Shown here one piece after another: positions 45,733 through 53,753 of a DNA stretch of 64,000 nucleotides. Position numbers and translations under genes: made by a program. The notes under the pieces were generated by a model. That model was not told the origin of the DNA. It worked only from the letters and a program-made list of their open reading frames with translations, and searched no databases. Source of the DNA: Chthoniobacter flavus Ellin428. GTDB lineage: Bacteria > Verrucomicrobiota > Verrucomicrobiia > Chthoniobacterales > Chthoniobacteraceae. The DNA is taken from contig NZ_ABVL01000007.1 of NCBI RefSeq assembly GCF_000173075.1, positions 1 through 64,000 on the forward strand, written 5' to 3'. Each line of letters starts with the position of its first letter. Position 1 is the stretch's first letter.

Positions 45733-46629
45733 TCAGCGCTTCAGCGTTGCTTGCCCACCCTTCGGCATGGCGACCTCCAGCGTCTGGCCGTCATCGGAGA
45801 GTGTGCCTTTGGTGTCGGCGCCGTTGGCCCACTTGAGCTGCAGTTCGCGCTTCGCCCGGTCGCCCCACTGCCACGTGCCCTTGCCTCCCACCGCCGTGGT
45901 GAACGTGCCGTCGTCGCTCAGTGTCCAATTTCCTTTCGGTACCTTCCACGCGCCCGCGGGTGAATACGCTTCCGCCGCGCTGGTCGACTTGGGCGTGGGT
46001 GGCATCGGCGCCGGCGCCGGCGTCGTCTTGCGCGCGGCGACCATCTGTTTCTCCGTCACCAGTTCCGTGGTGTAGAGCTGCTCCACCGCCGTGCCGATCT
46101 GCGCGGTGCGCGTTTTCCATTGATCCGCCACGCCCTTGTTCATGAACTCTTCCTTCTGCAACAACGCCTTGCGATCGTCCGCATTCATCTTGTTCTGCTT
46201 GGCATTGTTCGCCCGGGCCGTGCCGCCCAACTGGCCGCCATTGCTGATGTCCACATCCTTGTTGTCCTGCGCACCGTGCACACTCTTGGAATAACGAAAA
46301 TCCTCCACTGCCTTGGCGTGCTCATCCACCGCCGCGAGCAGCGCCTGCACCACATTGGCCGCCGCCGCATAAGTCGGCTGTTGCGCGGCCGGCGCGGTTT
46401 GCGCGAGGGCCGTCCACTCCGCGTGCACTGTCGCGAGGGCCTCGCGATTTGCGCGCTGCTTCGGCGTGAGCGAAGCGATGCGCGGGAGCGTGTTGTCGAT
46501 CATCTGGCGCAGCCGCGCCGAGGGGAGCGCCTTGCCGGCGCCGGGTTTGGGTGTCGCCGCGGCGCGCAGCGAGAGGGATGTCATGGCGAGCGCCGTCAGA
46601 CCGAGCAGAACGAAACGAAGAATTCTCAT
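45733..46629 (-). CDS. Secreted hypothetical protein with C-terminal beta domain
   Basis: A 298-residue exported protein (signal peptide MRILRFVLLGLTALAMTSLS). The N-terminal two thirds are helical, with repeated Gln/Ala-rich stretches (LTPKQRANREALATVHAEWT; FMNKGVADQWKTRTAQIG). A Pro/Thr linker leads to a C-terminal beta part built around short W-containing hairpins (GNWTLSDDGTFTTAVGGKGT then WQWGDRAKRELQLKW). It is similar in style to small domains describing stored values. No known family. Start 46629 is the signal peptide ATG; the frame above is repeat DNA. Confidence 0.7.
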   Translation of the reverse strand: MRILRFVLLGLTALAMTSLSLRAAATPKPGAGKALPSARLRQMIDNTLPRIASLTPKQRANREALATVHAEWTALAQTAPAAQQPTYAAAANVVQALLAAVDEHAKAVEDFRYSKSVHGAQDNKDVDISNGGQLGGTARANNAKQNKMNADDRKALLQKEEFMNKGVADQWKTRTAQIGTAVEQLYTTELVTEKQMVAARKTTPAPAPMPPTPKSTSAAEAYSPAGAWKVPKGNWTLSDDGTFTTAVGGKGTWQWGDRAKRELQLKWANGADTKGTLSDDGQTLEVAMPKGGQATLKR

Positions 46630-46749
46630 ATTCGGAAGCGGATAATTGCTTGGGCGGAAGCCACCCCCGCCCGGCCAGACGTACTGGTTATCCCTTCGCC
46701 GCTGCGGAAACAATCTCTTTCGCCGCGTTGCCGGAATGAGGGACGGCAA

Positions 46750-46912
46750 CCCCTGGGAGGCGCGACTTCCTAGAAAAAACCCTGCGTCGCGTAGCGACGC
46801 CCAAAAAAGGAGAGGCGCTTCGCGCATCGGTTTTCGGTCGGCGACTGGGAAGTCGCCGCTCCCAGCACCATTCTGCGTTGGCGCACGAACATCGACCAAA
46901 GATGTGAGTAAT
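46750..46912. mobile_element. Decayed copy of the 220-bp MITE-like element
   Basis: The segment from about 46750 to 46912 lines up with the right two thirds of the element at 55239-55458. Shared blocks are ctgggaggcgcgactt, cctgcgtcgcgtagcgacgcc, ggtcggcgactgggaagtcgccgctccca, and an end with aaagatgtgagtaat. The left inverted end is missing and identity is low. It sits between two minus-strand genes, with no gene in 46630-46937. Confidence 0.55.
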
Positions 46913-46937
46913 ACCGCGGCCTAATGCCTAAACACCG

Positions 46938-47408
46938 TCAATGATGACTCGACCCGACGATCGCCAGGACGATCAGCACGTGATAGGCGAGCGAGACGGC
47001 GCCGAGGATGATCCCAATCCACGCATGTACCGCGCCTTTGATGATCGGATTCAGCTTCCGCTTCTTCAGACCGAGAATGCCGAGGATGATGGCTGGGATG
47101 GCGAGCAGGGGACCGATGAACGGACAGAGGCCGAAAATCCCGAGGTAATAAGCCACGAGCGCCTGCGGGTTTTTGTAGGGGATCAGCCCGCCCGTTGAGT
47201 CCCCCGTCTGCGGAATCGGCGGCGGTGGTGGTGGCACCGACCCACCTCCTTGCGGAGGACACGCTGCGGAAAGCGGTTGCCACGTCTTCGAGCCCTCCGC
47301 ACAGACCTGCGTATTCCACGAAACGCCCTGCGAGAAAAGCGCCGTCAATTCCTCGAGGGACTTGGGTCCCTCCACATTCTTTCCGTCGAGCGAGTAGTAG
47401 TAATTCAT
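46938..47408 (-). CDS. GYF_2 (DUF4339) and DUF4190 membrane protein
   Basis: A 156-residue protein. The N-terminal GYF-like domain (YYYSLDGKNVEGPKSLEELT, then VSWNTQVCAEGSKTWQPLS) resembles DUF4339, thought to bind proline-rich peptides. A Gly/Pro linker with a run of seven prolines follows. The C-terminal half has about three hydrophobic helices of the DUF4190 type (YYLGIFGLCPFIGPLLAIPA, then GILGLKKRK, then WIGIILGAVSLAYHVLIVL). Function unknown. The start chosen opens the GYF domain; the frame above is not protein-like. Confidence 0.8.
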   Translation of the reverse strand: MNYYYSLDGKNVEGPKSLEELTALFSQGVSWNTQVCAEGSKTWQPLSAACPPQGGGSVPPPPPPIPQTGDSTGGLIPYKNPQALVAYYLGIFGLCPFIGPLLAIPAIILGILGLKKRKLNPIIKGAVHAWIGIILGAVSLAYHVLIVLAIVGSSHH

Positions 47409-47563
47409 AGGAAACACTTTGGAGGAATATCGCCCGCGGAGAGTGCCGGAATCGCGGTGCCGATTCAATGCCGAAGGCAGACTGGCCGGCGGCATCGCGA
47501 CCCGCCTCGCGTACCTCCTGAAATCCCACAGAAACCCTCTCGCTCCCGTGGCGTTTCACTCTC

Positions 47564-48847
47564 ATGCTTCCCCGGACTTTCCTCCTCTTCGTCGTCGCGT
47601 GCCTCGCGCTGGCCCTGCCCTTTCCATGCCCCGCTGAAGACGCGCCCATCGATCCTGCTCGGGGCCGCGAACTCATGCAGAAATCCTCGCGCGGTGAAAC
47701 GCTCACGCCCGACGAGCAGACTTATCTCGATCGCGTCAAACAGGCCATTCGCGAACGCACCGCCGCCCGCACCGCCCCCGGCGCCGCGCCGAAACCCATC
47801 GAGCCCAACACCGCTGACTGGAGCGCGCTCATCCCTCTCACCGATCTCACCGCGCCGTACAAAGGCGAGGACGGCGGCCTCTATGGCGGCGGTCACAATG
47901 ATCCGCCCGAAAGCCTCCGCACCGCACACCTGCAGGAGTCCGCCAAAATCCATCCGCTCGATGCCACCGGCGCGCCCACCGCCGATGGAAAAATCGGCCT
48001 CATCACCATCGGCTTTTCCAATACCTCCATCGAGTCGGAAGACTTCAAGCGCACCGCCGACGCGGACCCGCAGAAATCGCCGCAGGTCGTCATCGTCAAT
48101 GGCGCCATCGGCGGGCGTTCCGCTGTAATGTGGGCGTGGGATGGCGCGGAGGTCCTGCCCGCCGCCGAGCAGCAGCGGCTCGACCAGGAGATGGACGTCG
48201 TCCAGATGCCCAAAGGCGTGCGCAAAAGCACCGGCCTCGCCCGGGATACGTGGCCCACGCTGGCGAAACGCATCGAAGCCGCCGGCCTCACCCCGGCGCA
48301 AGTGCAGGCCGTGTGGCTCAAGCAAGTCGAAGCCAACCCGCGGCCTTTCGGCGAATTTCCCGCGCACGCCCGCGCCCTGCAGGCCGACATCACCGCCATC
48401 CTGCAGATCGCGCGCCGCCATTACCCGAATCTCCGCGTCGCCTATCTCTCCAGCCGCACCTTCGGCGGTTGGTCCGGGCGCATCAGCGGCAGTCCCGAGC
48501 CCTATGCCTATGAATCCGGGTTCGGCACCCGCTGGGTCGTCCAGAGCCAGCTTCAGGGCGATCCCGCGCTGAACTTCGATCCCGCCCGCGGCGAGGTCAA
48601 AGCCCCGCTCATCCTCTGGGGCCCGTATCTCTGGGCCTGCGGCAACACCCCGCGCAAACTCGACGGCCTCACCTGGACCCTGTCCGACGTCCGCGCCGAC
48701 CAGTTGCACCCCAACGACGCCGGCACGAAGAAAACCACCGCCCTGCTCCTCCACTTTTTCAAGAGCAACGAAGGCACCCGCCGCTGGTTCCTCAAGCCCG
48801 GCGAAACAGTCGAGGCGGCGGCGCACGGGACTAGTGGGGGCCGGTAA
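47564..48847 (+). CDS. Secreted SGNH hydrolase-like protein
   Basis: A 427-residue exported protein (signal peptide about 1-24). The core is SGNH-like: GLITIGFSNTSIE in the block I position (GFSN in place of GDS), VIVNGAIGGRSAVMWA for block II, LRVAYLSSRTFGGWSG in the middle, and block V VRADQLHPNDAGTKK with the DxxH. Relatives are annotated only as hypothetical in PVC bacteria. The substrate may be an acetylated or sulfated sugar, but that is inference. An Arg/Ala-rich spacer (residues about 55-75) precedes the domain. The gene is followed by the repeat-rich region 48848-49270. Confidence 0.7.
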   Translation: MLPRTFLLFVVACLALALPFPCPAEDAPIDPARGRELMQKSSRGETLTPDEQTYLDRVKQAIRERTAARTAPGAAPKPIEPNTADWSALIPLTDLTAPYKGEDGGLYGGGHNDPPESLRTAHLQESAKIHPLDATGAPTADGKIGLITIGFSNTSIESEDFKRTADADPQKSPQVVIVNGAIGGRSAVMWAWDGAEVLPAAEQQRLDQEMDVVQMPKGVRKSTGLARDTWPTLAKRIEAAGLTPAQVQAVWLKQVEANPRPFGEFPAHARALQADITAILQIARRHYPNLRVAYLSSRTFGGWSGRISGSPEPYAYESGFGTRWVVQSQLQGDPALNFDPARGEVKAPLILWGPYLWACGNTPRKLDGLTWTLSDVRADQLHPNDAGTKKTTALLLHFFKSNEGTRRWFLKPGETVEAAAHGTSGGR

Positions 48848-48914
48848 ATGGGCGAGATAGACTCACGCCGCTCTCGAAGTAAGCGCGTCGCGGTGTGAAC
48901 CTTTGGAGGCGGCG

Positions 48915-49230
48915 CTCCGTCGCCGCCCACTTCTCTCGGAGGAAATTGGGGCGCTGACGAAGCCTGAGCATTACCCACATCTTTGCTCGGTGTTGGACGT
49001 CGATACGGATAGCGCCTTGGGAGCGGCGACTTTCCAGTCGCCGACCGAAACAAACGCGCGGAGCGCCATCTTTGGGGCGTCGCTCCGCGACGCAGGGCGA
49101 CTGGAAAGTCGCCCCTCCCAGTGGGCCGCAGCCGAATTCCCCGCTGTCCCTAAATCCGAGAAAAGATGTGGGTAATGCTGAGGCTCCGTCGCCGCCCACT
49201 CTCTCGGAGAAAATTGGGGCGCTGACGAAG
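48915..49230. repeat. 48-bp direct repeats flanking a MITE copy
   Basis: The segments 48915-48962 and 49184-49230 are near-identical direct repeats (ctccgtcgccgcccact onward to ggggcgctgacgaag; one base indel and one mismatch). They exactly abut the two ends of the MITE-like element between them. Further out, ttggaggcggcg on the left and agcgccctccaa on the right complete a palindromic REP-style sequence. So the element appears to have gone into a REP cluster and duplicated 48 bases, or the pair arose by tandem duplication. No gene is present from 48848 to 49270. Confidence 0.65.
48963..49183. mobile_element. MITE-like element, second full copy
   Basis: A 221-bp element with inverted ends cctgagcattacccacatctttgctcgg and the complement of cgagaaaagatgtgggtaatgctgagg. 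It is about 90 percent alike to the element at 55239-55458, in reverse orientation. It contains an internal hairpin (ggcgacttt / agtcgcc types) but no coding potential. No short target duplication is visible here; instead the 48-bp direct repeats flank it. Confidence 0.7.
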
Positions 49231-49270
49231 CAGCGCCCTCCAACAGAATGTCACCCCGCCGCGCGCGACC

Positions 49271-49708
49271 CTACTTCGCGCGCTGATACGTGATCAGCAG
49301 CCACGGCGCGCCGTCCTTGGTCGCCAGTTCCGTCGGCCGTTCGCCGCCGTCGAGCGCATAGCAAACCCGCAGCGTATCGCCGGTGATCTCATACACGGCC
49401 TTGATCACCTTGCCCGCCTCGAACCCTTCCGTGCGGGTCGCGTCCATCGTCCGGGGCTTCTGCGTTTCATCCAGCTTTAGTGTTCCGGCCTCTGTCCCGT
49501 CCTTGGTCTGCGCCGTGTAATGATCACCCGCGATCGTCACCACGAGTTTCTGCAGATCCTCGGATTCCACCGGCTTTCCGCCCGCTTTTGCGGCGGCCGC
49601 CCGCCATGTTCCCTCTATCTCCTTGATGTCATCCGCGCGCGTGGTGGTGGTGGTGAAAGCCAGCGAAACCAGCGCCAGCATGGCTGTGGAGAGGAACCGC
49701 CAGTGCAT
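49271..49708 (-). CDS. TIGR03067-domain secreted protein
   Basis: A 145-residue exported protein (signal peptide MHWRFLSTAMLALVSLAFTT). The mature domain begins IKEIEGTWRAAAAKAGGKPV and continues VVTIAGDHYTAQTKDGTE, YEITGDTLRVCYALDGGERP and ends with WLLITYQRAK. This is the TIGR03067 pattern (xLxGTWxxxSxExxGK...), a short beta domain common and highly multiplied in Planctomycetes and Verrucomicrobia, of unknown function. The start is the signal-peptide ATG. Confidence 0.85.
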   Translation of the reverse strand: MHWRFLSTAMLALVSLAFTTTTTRADDIKEIEGTWRAAAAKAGGKPVESEDLQKLVVTIAGDHYTAQTKDGTEAGTLKLDETQKPRTMDATRTEGFEAGKVIKAVYEITGDTLRVCYALDGGERPTELATKDGAPWLLITYQRAK

Positions 49709-49825
49709 GTTGCTCCATACCTCCATCCCCCCCGCCTGTCGAGGCGCGAATCCCTCCAATTCCGGCATTGCGACAACATTCCGTTTTGCGTCAAAATGCA
49801 CCCCGGTCGTGTCCTGATTTGAACT

Positions 49826-50059
49826 ATGAAACCGCGTCGTAGCGTCGTCATTTTTTGGGCGGCAATTCTGCTGTATGCGCTTTCCATTGGGCCTGCAGCC
49901 CGAATTGGCAAAGGAGACAAGGACTATTGGATACCCCCACTCTCGTTTGATCTTTTTTACGCTCCGCTGTTTGGTGCCGCCAAAGTGATCCCGCACGGAA
50001 ATGACCTGCTCGAGAAATATTGGGACTTCTGGACGCGCGGCGAAAATTCAAATGGGTGA
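49826..50059 (+). CDS. Small membrane or exported protein
   Basis: A 77-residue protein with an N-terminal hydrophobic helix (RRSVVIFWAAILLYALSIGP), then GDKDYWIPPLSFDLFYAPLF and a charged tail. The combination of a short helix with aromatic-rich repeats of the type FYAPLF and KYWDFW gives it a protein-like feel. I do not recognise the family. It diverges from the TIGR03067 gene with a 117-bp gap. Confidence 0.5.
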   Translation: MKPRRSVVIFWAAILLYALSIGPAARIGKGDKDYWIPPLSFDLFYAPLFGAAKVIPHGNDLLEKYWDFWTRGENSNG

Positions 50060-50151
50060 AGAAGTGAGGGGGAGGGGAAAGGCAGAACAGTTCCATTTCC
50101 GTGCCGCGACCCGTGGCAACCAGCCATTTCGCTGCGCGCGAAACATCGGTT

Positions 50152-50331
50152 ATGAAAATCACGATCCGCCACTTTTTCCTGGTGGCCGTGGCCACCGCCC
50201 TCACCGGTTGCGAGACGCCGACCACGGCCCCTCCGCCTAACACCCACAACGACGGTTCCATGAAGGTCCGCTCCGGCCCTTATAACTCGATGGGTTCCGC
50301 CGACCCCCAAGGTCCGCGCGAACCGCGTTAG
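50152..50331 (+). CDS. Small lipoprotein
   Basis: A 59-residue lipoprotein precursor. It has a basic start (MKITIRHFFLVAVATA) and a lipobox LTGC, then a Thr/Pro-rich mature part (TPTTAPPPNTHNDG). The open frame continues upstream to 50101, but ATG 50152 begins the signal peptide. The C-terminal third overlaps the end of a minus-strand frame at 50237-50719; one of the two must be partly wrong. Function unknown. Confidence 0.55.
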   Translation: MKITIRHFFLVAVATALTGCETPTTAPPPNTHNDGSMKVRSGPYNSMGSADPQGPREPR

Positions 50332-50719
50332 CCGTTGGCGCAGATCGCTGGAGGGCACCGGAGGTCGCCTGTGCCCGTCCACCACTCGCCACGAATAACT
50401 CCTCCCCGCCATAGTAGGCCGCCGGCCCATTGAAATAGCTGAGATGAGGCAGCTTCCCCACCACGCGCCGCCGGCGGATATCGAGCAGGAAATCGTCGAA
50501 CGGCCGGCCGGCCCCGAACCCCAGCGCCCAAACCCCATCCGGCGAAACCGTCTCCGGCTCCAGGTAGTACCGCTGCTGTGCGTCCGCCATCAGCGCCGGT
50601 GGCGCCGCTCCGGCCATCGCCTGCTCCAGCGCCAATCGCAACGGATCGGCATCCGCTCCGCGCGCCCCGGTAAGCGCAACGAAGAACACCGCGATGGCAA
50701 TCCACAATCGACGGAACAT
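50237..50719 (-). CDS. Exported hypothetical protein, probably truncated
   Basis: A 160-residue frame with a good signal peptide (MFRRLWIAIAVFFVALTGAR). A mature part follows that looks like the beginning of a larger secreted protein (VSPDGVWALGFGAGRPFDDF, LLDIRRRRVVGKLPHLSYFN). After about residue 120 the sequence becomes low quality and overlaps the lipoprotein gene on the other strand. It is therefore likely a truncated remnant, or one with a frameshift that I cannot place. It lies just before the restriction-modification locus. Confidence 0.4.
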   Translation of the reverse strand: MFRRLWIAIAVFFVALTGARGADADPLRLALEQAMAGAAPPALMADAQQRYYLEPETVSPDGVWALGFGAGRPFDDFLLDIRRRRVVGKLPHLSYFNGPAAYYGGEELFVASGGRAQATSGALQRSAPTANAVRADLGGRRNPSSYKGRSGPSWNRRCGC

Positions 50720-50834
50720 CCAGCGAGCCTACCGGAACCCGCCCGTTCCGGCAAGCCACCGCGACTTCAGGTGGGCGCACAACATGACTTATAGTCCATG
50801 GACTTCTCCTGCGGCTCGCGATGACGCTGGTGGG

Positions 50835-52143
50835 ATGACAGAGCGTCAACGCATACCAAAACTTCTTTCCTTCCACAAACTCGGCGAAAATCGGGGAAGC
50901 CCACGCGTATGGCTCGAATCGCAGCGGTTGTCCGCCTTGGGCTTCGATGTCGGGTCCTCGTTTTCCGTCGACGCGCGAAATCAGAAAGTACGCTTGCGAG
51001 TCTCCCCATTAGGCACGCATCAGGTCGCGAAACGACGTGCCGCCGGCGGTGTGCGTCCGATCATTGATCTGGCGAATCGTCAGTTGCTCGGTTCGCTCGC
51101 GGGATGGGACGAAATCAAGATTGCTGGTTCCGCTGGTCTTCTGGAAATCGCCCCATCAGTACGAGCGTTTACGATTCGGCGACAACGCGCCAGTCGGCCA
51201 CCATGGCGAACACTGGAGGTCTTTTCCGGCGGCGGCACGTTGTCCGCAGCGATCAGCCAACATCCCGATTTCAAGCTCATCGCCGGGGTCGAAATCGATC
51301 CGCGTTTTGCGGACGTTTGGCAAGCGATGCACCGAGAGGCTGTGCTGATTCAAGCGGATGTGCGGCGCATTCATCCTTCGGAATATCCTCCGCACGAAGC
51401 GCTCGTGGCAGCGATTCCTTGCACAAGCCATTCCATGCTCGGGCGAGCGAAAAAATCATTGCGAGATAAACCGGAACTGGGAGATAGCGGCGACCTATTC
51501 CTATGCATCGCAACGCTCGTCGCCACGCACCTCCCCTTGGCGTGTGTTTTCGAAAACGTTCCTTCGTTTGGAACCGCACTTGCCGGACAGACGCTAGGTC
51601 ATCATCTCCGCCAACTCGGCTACCACGTGACGCAGACGATTCTCGACCCGCATGGTGAATGGAATGAACCACAGGATCGAAAGCGTTGGTTGATGATAGC
51701 GACGCTGAAAGAAGGATTCGAACTTCACTCACTAGATAAGCCATTTGCCGGAGATCTCTCCTCCATTCTTGATCCGCCCTCCGAATGCGACCGTTCCGAC
51801 GCGACCCGGATTGCCGGCAGCATTGAAGCCCTCCGCCGCCACCGTGAACGCCATCGGGCTTTAGGCCATGGCTTCGGATTCTCAACCATCAATCAACACT
51901 CGAAACGAGTGCCGACCATTGTGCGTTCGTATCACAAAATTAACGTAGGGCCCTTCGTTGAAACCGAATTCGGACCACGCCTGTTACGAAGGCACGAGGT
52001 CGAAAAACTGATGGGTTGCACCATCGATTGCGCGCTACGCGACTGCGATCGAAATCCTTGGGCAAGGCGTGCAGACGCGCGTGTTCAAAGGTGTTCTTTC
52101 GCAAATCTCCGATTTTCTCCGGGAGCGATTTACGACTTCTTAA
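50835..52143 (+). pseudogene. SymE-like/C5-cytosine DNA methyltransferase fusion, frameshifted near the end
   Basis: A DNA-(cytosine-5) methyltransferase of about 435 residues. An N-terminal 110-residue part with PRVWLESQRLSALGFDVGSS looks like the AbrB-fold SymE domain. The MTase motifs are in order: I at 128 (EVFSGGGTLS), IV with catalytic Cys196 (IPCTSHS), VI at 240 (FENVPSF), VIII (QDRKRWLMIA) and IX (RRHEVEKLMG). After LMG (about 52014) the frame is wrong; a one-base insertion before 52048 must be removed to read AIEILGQGVQTRVFKGVL (motif X) and stop at 52141-52143. That stop overlaps the HNH nuclease gene by 14 bases, tail to tail. The start ATG 50835 is the first good one. Confidence 0.82.
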
Positions 52144-52927
52144 AAATCTTTGCTCGGTGCTCCGCGAGAAAAGACGGATCGGGCAGCGCGGCATCGTCCG
52201 GAAGTTTGAGCGGTTGTCCGACGTGGTCTCCAAAGTTGATCGCAACGGCATGTTGCGTGAGTTCTTTCTTCAGACGCGGCGAGAGTTGCAATTTGAGTTC
52301 GTCATCGAAGGTTATTAACCCGCGATCGAACGCGGCATCGTGAAGTCGCGATAACGAAAGGCCATTGCGAACGTTCCATCGCTCATTCGGATGCGTGCCC
52401 CACGGCAAGATATGGGACGCGATCAAAAGCTCACGCACAGCTAATCCAGTGATACCACAGCACCCGCCGAAATTGTTGAGTACGGCGTCGCGGAAGTATT
52501 CCTGTCCGCGTCGTTGCTTCGCATTAACGACAATTTCAGAAACGCCATTTGGTGGGCGCTTGCGAACGCGTATCCCCTCTTTCGGTAGTACTTCGAGTTC
52601 GCTATTCTCATTGACTCCGAAAAGGTGGCGCAGCGCTTCTTCACTACTCGGGACACTTTCCTCGAGATGGGTGTGAAATTCTGTCCACACGGAGCGATCG
52701 AGTGCACTCGCTCCTTCCAGTCCTCTAATGCCACGCAACTTCAGTGCGGGATCGAGCGATGCAAAATTGCAGAGTTTCATTGCCAAGCTGTTGGCGCCGC
52801 GGCCGAGCTTTCCGGCGAGAGCAATGATTGCTGGTTGGCGCGCGTGAAGCTGGCCGAACGTCAGCTTGTGATAGAGATTCAGCGCAACCAGCAATTCGTC
52901 ACGCGTCCATTTCTTTCCGGCGGGCAT
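52130..52927 (-). CDS. HNH restriction endonuclease
   Basis: A 265-residue nuclease. The HNH core is GGCCGITGLAVRELLIASHI with His172, NVRNGLSLSRLHDAAFD with Asn188 and His196, and the following RGLITFDDELKLQLS. This matches HNH restriction enzymes that read R-x2-F and ASHI.PW...R.NxxNGLxL...HDxxFD. The N-terminal 100 residues (KKWTRDELLVALNLYHKLTF) form a helical DNA-recognition or HigA-like part. The convergent neighbour is the C5 methyltransferase, so together they form a probable type II restriction-modification system. If the methyltransferase frame is really broken, the nuclease would be toxic, which favours sequence error there. Confidence 0.88.
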   Translation of the reverse strand: MPAGKKWTRDELLVALNLYHKLTFGQLHARQPAIIALAGKLGRGANSLAMKLCNFASLDPALKLRGIRGLEGASALDRSVWTEFHTHLEESVPSSEEALRHLFGVNENSELEVLPKEGIRVRKRPPNGVSEIVVNAKQRRGQEYFRDAVLNNFGGCCGITGLAVRELLIASHILPWGTHPNERWNVRNGLSLSRLHDAAFDRGLITFDDELKLQLSPRLKKELTQHAVAINFGDHVGQPLKLPDDAALPDPSFLAEHRAKIFKKS

Positions 52928-53034
52928 AGCCGGAACCTATCTTTCGCAAGGGGCAAGAGACCAGGCTTTTTGAAGATGATCGGCGCGAAGATTTTGGCGC
53001 CGTCACGTTTAAATTCGATTAACCTCTGCAGCGT

Positions 53035-53523
53035 CTAAGGTGTGATTTGCTTCGGTTTTTGGCTGGCGTAGTGGGCGCGTTGTTCGGGGGTGAGCTGGGA
53101 GAAGTCGAAGGGGGTTGGAGGGAGTTTGTTGATCTTGGTGTGGAGGACGTTGGCGATGTCAGCGGCGCTGGCTTTGAGGAGGTTGGCTTTTTCACCGGCG
53201 AAGAGTTCGTCGACGGTGGCGGTGAAGAGCGCGAGCCAGCGCTCGAATTGCGGCGGGCCCATGGTGGTGAGGGGGACGAGCCGGGCGTGGGTGGCCAGGG
53301 GATTGCCGGAGAAGTTGCCGGTGCGGAAGAGGACGGTTTCCCAAAAGGCATACATCTTCGGCAGGTGCGCCGCCCAGTCGGTCCGGGCGACGTCGTTGAA
53401 GATGAAGCCGATGAGTTCGTCCTGACGCACTTTGCCGTAAAAGGTATCGACCAGACGCTCGATATCCGCCCGGCCGGTGAGGTCGGGGAGGGAGGAAGGG
53501 GGCGGCTGGTTTTCGAGGCTCAT
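53035..53523 (-). CDS. Truncated (group III) hemoglobin
   Basis: A 162-residue globin of the TrHbIII type. Markers are DIERLVDTFYGKVRQDELIG (helix A/B), FNDVARTDWAAHLPKMYAFW (helices C-E), the proximal His in NPLATHARLVPL, and QFERWLALFTATVDELFAGE (helices G-H). It binds haem and oxygen or NO in the cytoplasm. Start 53523 is chosen because the longer frame runs through the heptamer array. The upstream array sits 28 bp from the start codon and may affect promoter spacing. HNH is the next gene on this strand. Confidence 0.88.
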   Translation of the reverse strand: MSLENQPPPSSLPDLTGRADIERLVDTFYGKVRQDELIGFIFNDVARTDWAAHLPKMYAFWETVLFRTGNFSGNPLATHARLVPLTTMGPPQFERWLALFTATVDELFAGEKANLLKASAADIANVLHTKINKLPPTPFDFSQLTPEQRAHYASQKPKQITP

Positions 53524-53550
53524 GACGATGGGGAATGTAGCACTGAAATT

Positions 53551-53641
53551 CGGAGTTCGGAGTTCGGAGTTCGGAGTTCGGAATGCGGAATGCGGAATGC
53601 GGAATGCGGAATGCGGAATGCGGAATGCGGAATGCGGAATG
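53551..53641. repeat. Heptanucleotide tandem array (CGGAGTT x4, CGGAATG x9)
   Basis: Four perfect copies of cggagtt (53551-53578) are followed by nine perfect copies of cggaatg (53579-53641). The two units differ by two bases, so one array grew from the other. It lies 28 bp before the hemoglobin start codon on the minus strand and 113 bp before the His-rich protein on the plus strand. Length variation here would change promoter spacing. Confidence 0.9.
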
Positions 53642-53753
53642 CGAGGGCCGAAAAAAAGAGCGGACATTTACACAACAAATGGCGTGGGTGGCGTTTTAGC
53701 GGATGAAACCCAAAACGGTCGCTGGTGCGGCCTTCCCCAACATTCCACGCTTT

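Noticed and set aside
53551..53641. Tandem repeats as a possible CRISPR array
   Set aside because: Units are 7 bases with no spacers; this is a simple tandem repeat and no cas gene is near.
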